DNA from: CAZOVB01 sp964583095
Lineage (GTDB): Bacteria > Planctomycetota > Phycisphaerae > SM23-33
DNA length: 8,943 nucleotides
Reading direction: 5' to 3'
Assembly: GCA_964583095.1 (NCBI GenBank)
Contig: CAZOVB010000108.1
Span: 1 to 8,943 of the forward strand
Shown here in pieces: positions 6,301 through 8,943 of the stretch. The position numbers were made by a program, and so were the translations under genes. The notes beneath the pieces were generated by a model. The model was not told where the DNA came from. It did not search any database and saw nothing but the letters and a program-made list of their open reading frames with translations. The stretch's first letter is position 1. Every line of letters begins with the position of its first letter.

Positions 6301-8507
6301 TCGTCGGGGTAGCGACGCGGATCGGACGAGAAATAGTGCACGCCGTAGATCGGCAGGGAGTCGTCGTTGAGGGCCATGCCGCCGGCGGTCATCACGCTGC
6401 GGGTGGGGTCTACTTCGAGGATCGCCTCGGCCACCTTCCTGAAGGCAGGGGTGGCTCCTTCGCGAATGCTCTTGCTCATGCCCCAGAGCATGATCGACTC
6501 GTTGTCCAGCTCCCAGACGAAGATGGATGGGTGGTTCCGCTCGGCCTTGACGCGTGCGACCGCCTGGCGGCGCCAGTTGCGCATCAGAGGCTCGTTGACC
6601 CCTTTCTCGCCCGTCTGGGGGTCGGTATACCAAATGGCGGTGTTGAAGACCTGTCCGTCCAGCCGGGCGACGTTGCGCCGCATGTGGATTCCACCACTGT
6701 CGAACTGGTCGATCATGTTCTGGTCGTACATCCCGCCCCAGCGAGGCTGGAAGCGGAAGCGGAACATATTATGGCCGTTGGCACGCCAGTCGGCGAAAAC
6801 CTTTTCGATGGTCAATCCGCGATTGACATCCTCCTGGTCGTAGCCGTAGTGGACCAGGTCGGACCGGAGCTGCTGGGCCACGCCGTTGAGGTAGAACTTC
6901 GTTCCCCGGATCGTCCACTGGCGGAAACCGAACTTCTGGTTGTGCAGATCCGCCAGAAGCTTCTTGTCTGCAACAGCGTACACCATCGTATGAAGCTTGT
7001 ATTGCTGCGGGTCATCGGGCCACCAGAGCCGGGCGTCTTGCCACGGTGTCTTGCGGCTCCACTGCGTGGTCTTGTCGGCCGGAACGGTGACCTCCCCTCC
7101 AGGCAGCTCCTTCACCACGTTGCCTTTCAGGTCGGTTACAGCCTGTTCGACAATGACTTTGACATCGCTGCCGGTGGGGTTTGTCAAAGTCGTTATGGGC
7201 TCGATGGTCATCTCGTCGGTCCGGGTGACCACGAAGACGTCGGACGTATAGACCGGGCCTCGGGCGCTGAGGGTCACCGGCCCGATCAGGCCGGACTGAA
7301 AGCCCCCGATGGTTCGGAAGGCATAGTCCACCGGGGCTCCGCCGGACATGCTCATGGGCATGTGGAAGAAATACCGGGTGTTCCGGCCGGAGACTTCCGG
7401 GGCGTAGGCGTAGACCCAGTCCTTGAAACCGATGATGATTTCATTTTCAGCCCCGAACTTGACCGCATCGGTGATGTCGCAGCTCCAGGGCACGAAGGGC
7501 AGGTCCTGATAGCCTGCGCGATTGCCGTTTACAAAGACGGTCGCGATCAGGCTGGTCTGCTCGAAGTTCAGCAGCAGGCGTCCTCCCCGGGCCAACCGGG
7601 GTATCTGGACCCGCGTGCGATAGAGGAAACGATGCGCCCCGGCCAGGTCTTTTCGAAGCTGGTTGCGGTCGCCGGGGACCTCGATGGCCGACCAGAACAG
7701 CTTGTCCGTCTCGGGCAGATCCATCGGGCCGGTGCGATTCTCGACCAGGCCCTGAACGTTGTACTGGGCGATTTCCCAGTCGCCGGCCAGGGAAAGCGGG
7801 GTTGCCTTGCCGGGCTCGGCGCCGTCGGAATTCCGGTCGAAGTCCCGTTGCACGTCTCGGCCCCAGGGCAGATGTTTCTGCGTGATGTGGAAGACATGGT
7901 CCCGCGCCTGCCGGTCGCGCTGCGTCCGCCAGTCGGCGCCGGGCTTGTAAAGGCCGTGAGGCTGGAAGCTTTCGGCGATGCAGACGGCATCCAGAGCGAA
8001 GCGGATCAACTCGCCGCCTCTGCCCAGCTTGGCCGGCCGGAGGCGGAACTGGATCTTGTGCTTCCCGGCCGGGAGGTCCGCCTTATCGAGCTTGAGCCAG
8101 CCCAGCGTGACCCAGTCTCGCAGGTAAGTCAGGTTGGTCGTCCAGTCATCGGCGGCTACGTCCTGCCAGGCCCCCTCGTCGAGCCTCCACTGGAACGGCG
8201 TCCGAAGCATCTCGTATCCGACGCGTGCCCAGATTTCCCGGGTCCCCTCCTTGTCATTCTCAAAGGCGTAGGTCAGCAGAACGGTCTGATCCGGTGCCTT
8301 GTTCAGGGCGTTTCCCTTGGCGGAGACTTCCAGCCACCATCCGCCCGAGAGCAGTTCGTGTGGCCAGGGGTTGTGCAGGGCCTGGGCGTTGCTTTGTGAA
8401 GGGGCTTCTCCTTCGATCCAGATGTGGTCTGCCCCGTGAGCAAAGGGGGCTGCGGCCAGGAGGATAAGAAGCAGGAGAAGATCCTTGGCGATTCTTTGGC
8501 GCGACAT
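3345..8507 (-). CDS. Secreted multidomain GH2-type glycoside hydrolase, 1720 residues
   Basis: A giant exported enzyme of glycan breakdown. Residues 1-25 form a Sec signal peptide: basic MSRQRIAK, a Leu-rich core, and an AHG cleavage site before ADHIW. Apparent layout: beta-rich carbohydrate-binding-like module at about 26-185; a linker with a DxDxNxDG calcium-type loop (222-229); GH2 sugar-binding beta-sandwich from SLAGDWEI (238) to about 415; Ig-like segment about 420-530; TIM barrel about 530-845 with RNHPSIFVWELDNES (acid/base E670) and KPIFMSEEYY (nucleophile probably E767); beta-sandwich about 846-935; GATase-like segments about 945-1134 and 1142-1497; discoidin-like beta-sandwich about 1327-1435; C-terminal beta-rich domain about 1555-1720 interrupted by a PPRRRRNDPP linker. 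ATG 8507 is chosen over an upstream in-frame ATG at 8864 because it gives the signal peptide and has AAAGGA 6 nt upstream. The barrel entry (FRFRFQPRWGG) departs from LacZ, so this is a divergent GH2; the substrate (beta-galactoside, beta-glucuronide or beta-mannoside) cannot be read. Domain borders are my estimates. Confidence 0.85.
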   Translation of the reverse strand: MSRQRIAKDLLLLLILLAAAPFAHGADHIWIEGEAPSQSNAQALHNPWPHELLSGGWWLEVSAKGNALNKAPDQTVLLTYAFENDKEGTREIWARVGYEMLRTPFQWRLDEGAWQDVAADDWTTNLTYLRDWVTLGWLKLDKADLPAGKHKIQFRLRPAKLGRGGELIRFALDAVCIAESFQPHGLYKPGADWRTQRDRQARDHVFHITQKHLPWGRDVQRDFDRNSDGAEPGKATPLSLAGDWEIAQYNVQGLVENRTGPMDLPETDKLFWSAIEVPGDRNQLRKDLAGAHRFLYRTRVQIPRLARGGRLLLNFEQTSLIATVFVNGNRAGYQDLPFVPWSCDITDAVKFGAENEIIIGFKDWVYAYAPEVSGRNTRYFFHMPMSMSGGAPVDYAFRTIGGFQSGLIGPVTLSARGPVYTSDVFVVTRTDEMTIEPITTLTNPTGSDVKVIVEQAVTDLKGNVVKELPGGEVTVPADKTTQWSRKTPWQDARLWWPDDPQQYKLHTMVYAVADKKLLADLHNQKFGFRQWTIRGTKFYLNGVAQQLRSDLVHYGYDQEDVNRGLTIEKVFADWRANGHNMFRFRFQPRWGGMYDQNMIDQFDSGGIHMRRNVARLDGQVFNTAIWYTDPQTGEKGVNEPLMRNWRRQAVARVKAERNHPSIFVWELDNESIMLWGMSKSIREGATPAFRKVAEAILEVDPTRSVMTAGGMALNDDSLPIYGVHYFSSDPRRYPDEAYWLEYSTQRSVQRRGFPMELGTKPIFMSEEYYTSGKPDGWFAAVTGEAAFTGRQAVRDAQDVLGAMLSQGYRWHGVAAFHYWGTFGEHTYKSWQPVAAFSREWNYTFGEDTEGVRTVKIFNESRYDDPVEFGWEFIVDGRTVIGDHTLLKIPAGESVIKTIRFKVPGVDERTAGKLVLTCSRNGKVVFKDAKDLWVLDTDQAPIGLREDQLVVFDPEASASTFLKAKGVAFTAIDNLGPMPAGMKVLLVGRNAINAESAASELFKRLAAEGRRVVVLEQSEPFTRRALPADLEPADIEGRIAFADVPDHPAMSGLGQDDFFTWAGDHIVYRKPYRKAQSGAISLIQCDEGLDYTALTLCPVNDGILLLSQLVIGEKLRSEPAAGKLLMNLLRFAGTYAQSSSPAGVVISDPQKMDALDAIALSYTQGDDPLKLMQSGKYPVMVIEATPENLDKLQANPKAVESYTAKGNWIMLWGLEPQGLESFNRVVGVEHLIRPFRLERVLKPPGGDSLMAGVSSSDLQMVTPHKFHRHTGMTFLDWNVFSYVVDYDDIAPFATWPEPAYFGSSSQAGDYLKGVDHLPTNMVNNLTQNDYWVYRFAMHLDEGDPTSWDIDLPRRETINRFSIVPNRSMHQIEKIKLVFDGDQDSAMTFDLPEEEGRQDFYIPNRKAKKIRFEIVDYKQRGTTNVLSIDNIWLGVQRSEDFRSKVKPLLNIGALVKYPMGAGGILLNQIKLVQTESKPVNAEKKLKLLSALLRNLGAAFDAGRVIVTGMDLEYHPVLMKDYVNVFLDSDHNWPEDDYDLSLLPIGRQKFKAVSYDIYEYKTALFPHAVMLRGSAKSTGGRELPQKVSIGLDRSADAIFFLHGALENQKWRPPRRRRNDPPAQPPVLFQYVIRYEDGQEQTVDVRLNEGVGLLTDAPRPLDKASVAWTGKAGSQSTGNATIYQMVWTNPRPDAKIKSIDFTFGPTGNQYAHPVLLGITAALHR

Positions 8508-8513
8508 GTGCTT

Positions 8514-8519
8514 TCCTTT
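8514..8519 (-). promoter_or_regulatory. Shine-Dalgarno site of the GH2 gene
   Basis: Read on the minus strand, AAAGGA (8519-8514) lies 6 nt before the ATG at 8507. It supports the start that gives the signal peptide. The site sits only a few bases from the inverted repeat at 8523-8563. Confidence 0.6.
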
Positions 8520-8522
8520 CCA

Positions 8523-8563
8523 TATCTCACAACTCTTCGGCCTGAGCGACGGAAGGTGAGATA
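8523..8563 (-). promoter_or_regulatory. Inverted repeat in the GH2 leader
   Basis: TATCTCAC (8523-8530) and GTGAGATA (8556-8563) are perfect inverted copies. Inside them CTTC (8535-8538) can also pair with GAAG (8552-8555). In the GH2 mRNA this would fold into a hairpin ending about 3 nt before the Shine-Dalgarno, where it could affect translation. In DNA it could instead be an operator half-site pair downstream of the candidate promoter. Confidence 0.45.
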
Positions 8564-8585
8564 CAGTGAATGATTCTGTCTTTTC

Positions 8586-8614
8586 AGCATATGCAACACG
8601 TCGATCCCTCCCAA
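8586..8614 (-). promoter_or_regulatory. Candidate sigma70-type promoter for the GH2 gene
   Basis: On the minus strand, TTGGGA (8614-8609) and TATGCT (8591-8586) are separated by exactly 17 nt. Each matches four of six consensus positions. Transcription would start near 8579, giving a leader of about 72 nt that contains the inverted repeat. This is a moderate match, and the sigma preferences of the host are unknown. Confidence 0.4.
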
Positions 8615-8715
8615 GTTCCCATCGCCGAAAGGAAGAGTTCTCGGGGTCTCTCGTGGAGCAGATCATGAATGCTAATGAAACCAGGGTTTTCTTTACCTCC
8701 GATCGCAAAAGCCCG

Positions 8716-8744
8716 TTGACACTAGGGACCATCGCGAATAGACT
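8716..8744 (+). promoter_or_regulatory. Candidate sigma70-type promoter for ppdK
   Basis: A perfect TTGACA at 8716-8721 is followed after 17 nt by TAGACT at 8739-8744 (four of six consensus positions). Transcription would start near 8751, leaving a leader of about 139 nt before the ppdK ATG. The perfect -35 and optimal spacing make this the best promoter in the window. Confidence 0.6.
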
Positions 8745-8761
8745 TCGCTTCGAATGTTCCC

Positions 8762-8855
8762 CGCCGCACAGAACCGGCCCACCGGTCGGAAATTCCACTT
8801 GCCGTGGTTGCTGCGGCGACTCACCCCAAACGATTCCCGTTATGAAACGGAGTCG
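8762..8855 (+). promoter_or_regulatory. Predicted structured 5' leader of ppdK
   Basis: Paired elements read by eye: an outer stem CGCCGCA (8762-8768) with TGCGGCG (8812-8818). It encloses ACCGG/CCGGT (8773-8777/8782-8786, loop CCCA) and CCAC/GTGG (8795-8798/8804-8807, loop TTGCC). Together these form a three-way junction with joining strands of 4, 8 and 4 nt. Next comes a hairpin at 8831-8855: CGATT pairs with AGTCG (one G-T), C8836 is bulged, and CCGTT pairs with AACGG around an ATGA loop. The hairpin ends 21 nt before the Shine-Dalgarno. I recognise no known riboswitch class. Confidence 0.4.
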
Positions 8856-8876
8856 ACCAGACACTACTTGTTACAC

Positions 8877-8880
8877 GGAG
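8877..8880 (+). promoter_or_regulatory. Shine-Dalgarno site that sets the ppdK start
   Basis: GGAG at 8877-8880 lies 9 nt before ATG 8890. It matters because the frame stays open for 75 codons upstream to another ATG at 8665, which also has a GGAG (8655-8658). ATG 8890 fits the PPDK family N-terminus, and the strong third-position G/C bias begins only there. Confidence 0.6.
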
Positions 8881-8889
8881 AATGTATCC

Positions 8890-8943
8890 ATGGCCAAGAA
8901 AACCAAGCACGTGTACTTCTTCGGCGGCGGCAAGACCGAAGGC
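8890..8943 (+). CDS. ppdK: Pyruvate, phosphate dikinase, N-terminal fragment
   Basis: Only 18 codons are inside the window, reading MAKKTKHVYFFGGGKTEG; the gene runs off the right edge. The VYFFGGGKTEG stretch matches the characteristic start of bacterial PPDK, which typically reads K-x-VYxFGxGxAEG at the start of the ATP-grasp domain. The full family enzyme is near 880-900 residues. It interconverts pyruvate + ATP + Pi with phosphoenolpyruvate + AMP + PPi in the cytoplasm, in gluconeogenesis or PPi-linked glycolysis. Thr replaces the common Ala before Glu-Gly. It is preceded by a good promoter and a structured leader of about 139 nt, and is divergent from the GH2 gene. The call rests on a short but distinctive motif. 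Confidence 0.82.
   Translation, partial: MAKKTKHVYFFGGGKTEG

Larger units (their letters stand above)
8508..8889. other. Divergent intergenic region between the GH2 gene and ppdK
   Basis: These 382 bases separate two genes that point away from each other and should hold both promoters. I find a candidate promoter for each direction, an inverted repeat in the GH2 leader, and a structured segment in the ppdK leader (each listed separately). The stretch from about 8615 to 8715 holds nothing I can name. Confidence 0.7.

Noticed and set aside
5859..8399. Plus-strand open frame of 846 codons opposite the GH2 gene
   Set aside because: Same reasoning: a compositional shadow of the minus-strand gene, with no domain or ribosome site that I can see.
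8508..8864. 119-residue N-terminal extension of the GH2 protein from an in-frame ATG at 8864
   Set aside because: It would bury the signal peptide, overlaps the inferred promoters, and lacks coding character.

Overview
The window is GC-rich, with strong G/C preference at third codon positions in every confident gene. It carries five genes: two on the plus strand at the left, two on the minus strand in the middle, and the first 18 codons of a plus-strand gene at the right edge. The mix (a very large Sec-exported multidomain GH2 enzyme, a LarA-family protein, stand-alone LigD-type domains and a PPDK) would fit an environmental bacterium of the Planctomycetota/Lentisphaerota type. That assignment is inference from gene style; no marker gene is present.

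Left region (1-1920): a gene-poor leader (1-347) with phased TTGCG repeats is followed by a two-gene unit. The first gene is a stand-alone LigD-type 3'-phosphoesterase (348-968). After 16 nt comes a stand-alone LigD-type polymerase/primase (985-1920). Both are end-processing activities of bacterial non-homologous end joining. No ligase domain and no Ku lie in the window, so this is a dissected LigD.

Middle region (1933-8507, minus strand): a LarA/DUF2088-family protein (1933-3192) converges on the polymerase gene with only 12 nt between the stops. It keeps residues matching the nickel-pincer and catalytic positions of lactate racemase. Upstream of it on the same strand, across a 152-nt gap holding a 16-bp GC-rich stem-loop, is a 1720-residue exported GH2-type glycoside hydrolase (3345-8507). 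That protein has an N-terminal beta-rich module, the GH2 core, what looks like a duplicated GATase-like domain with a beta-sandwich nested in the second copy, and a C-terminal beta-rich domain.

Right region (8508-8943): a divergent intergenic segment has a plausible sigma70-type promoter in each direction, an inverted repeat in the GH2 leader, and a predicted three-way-junction plus hairpin leader ahead of ppdK (8890 to beyond the window end).

Best candidates for something new: the isolated PE-Pol pair without ligase, the nested/duplicated architecture of the giant GH2 protein, and the structured ppdK leader. I see no CRISPR array, tRNA, rRNA, insertion sequence or phage gene.
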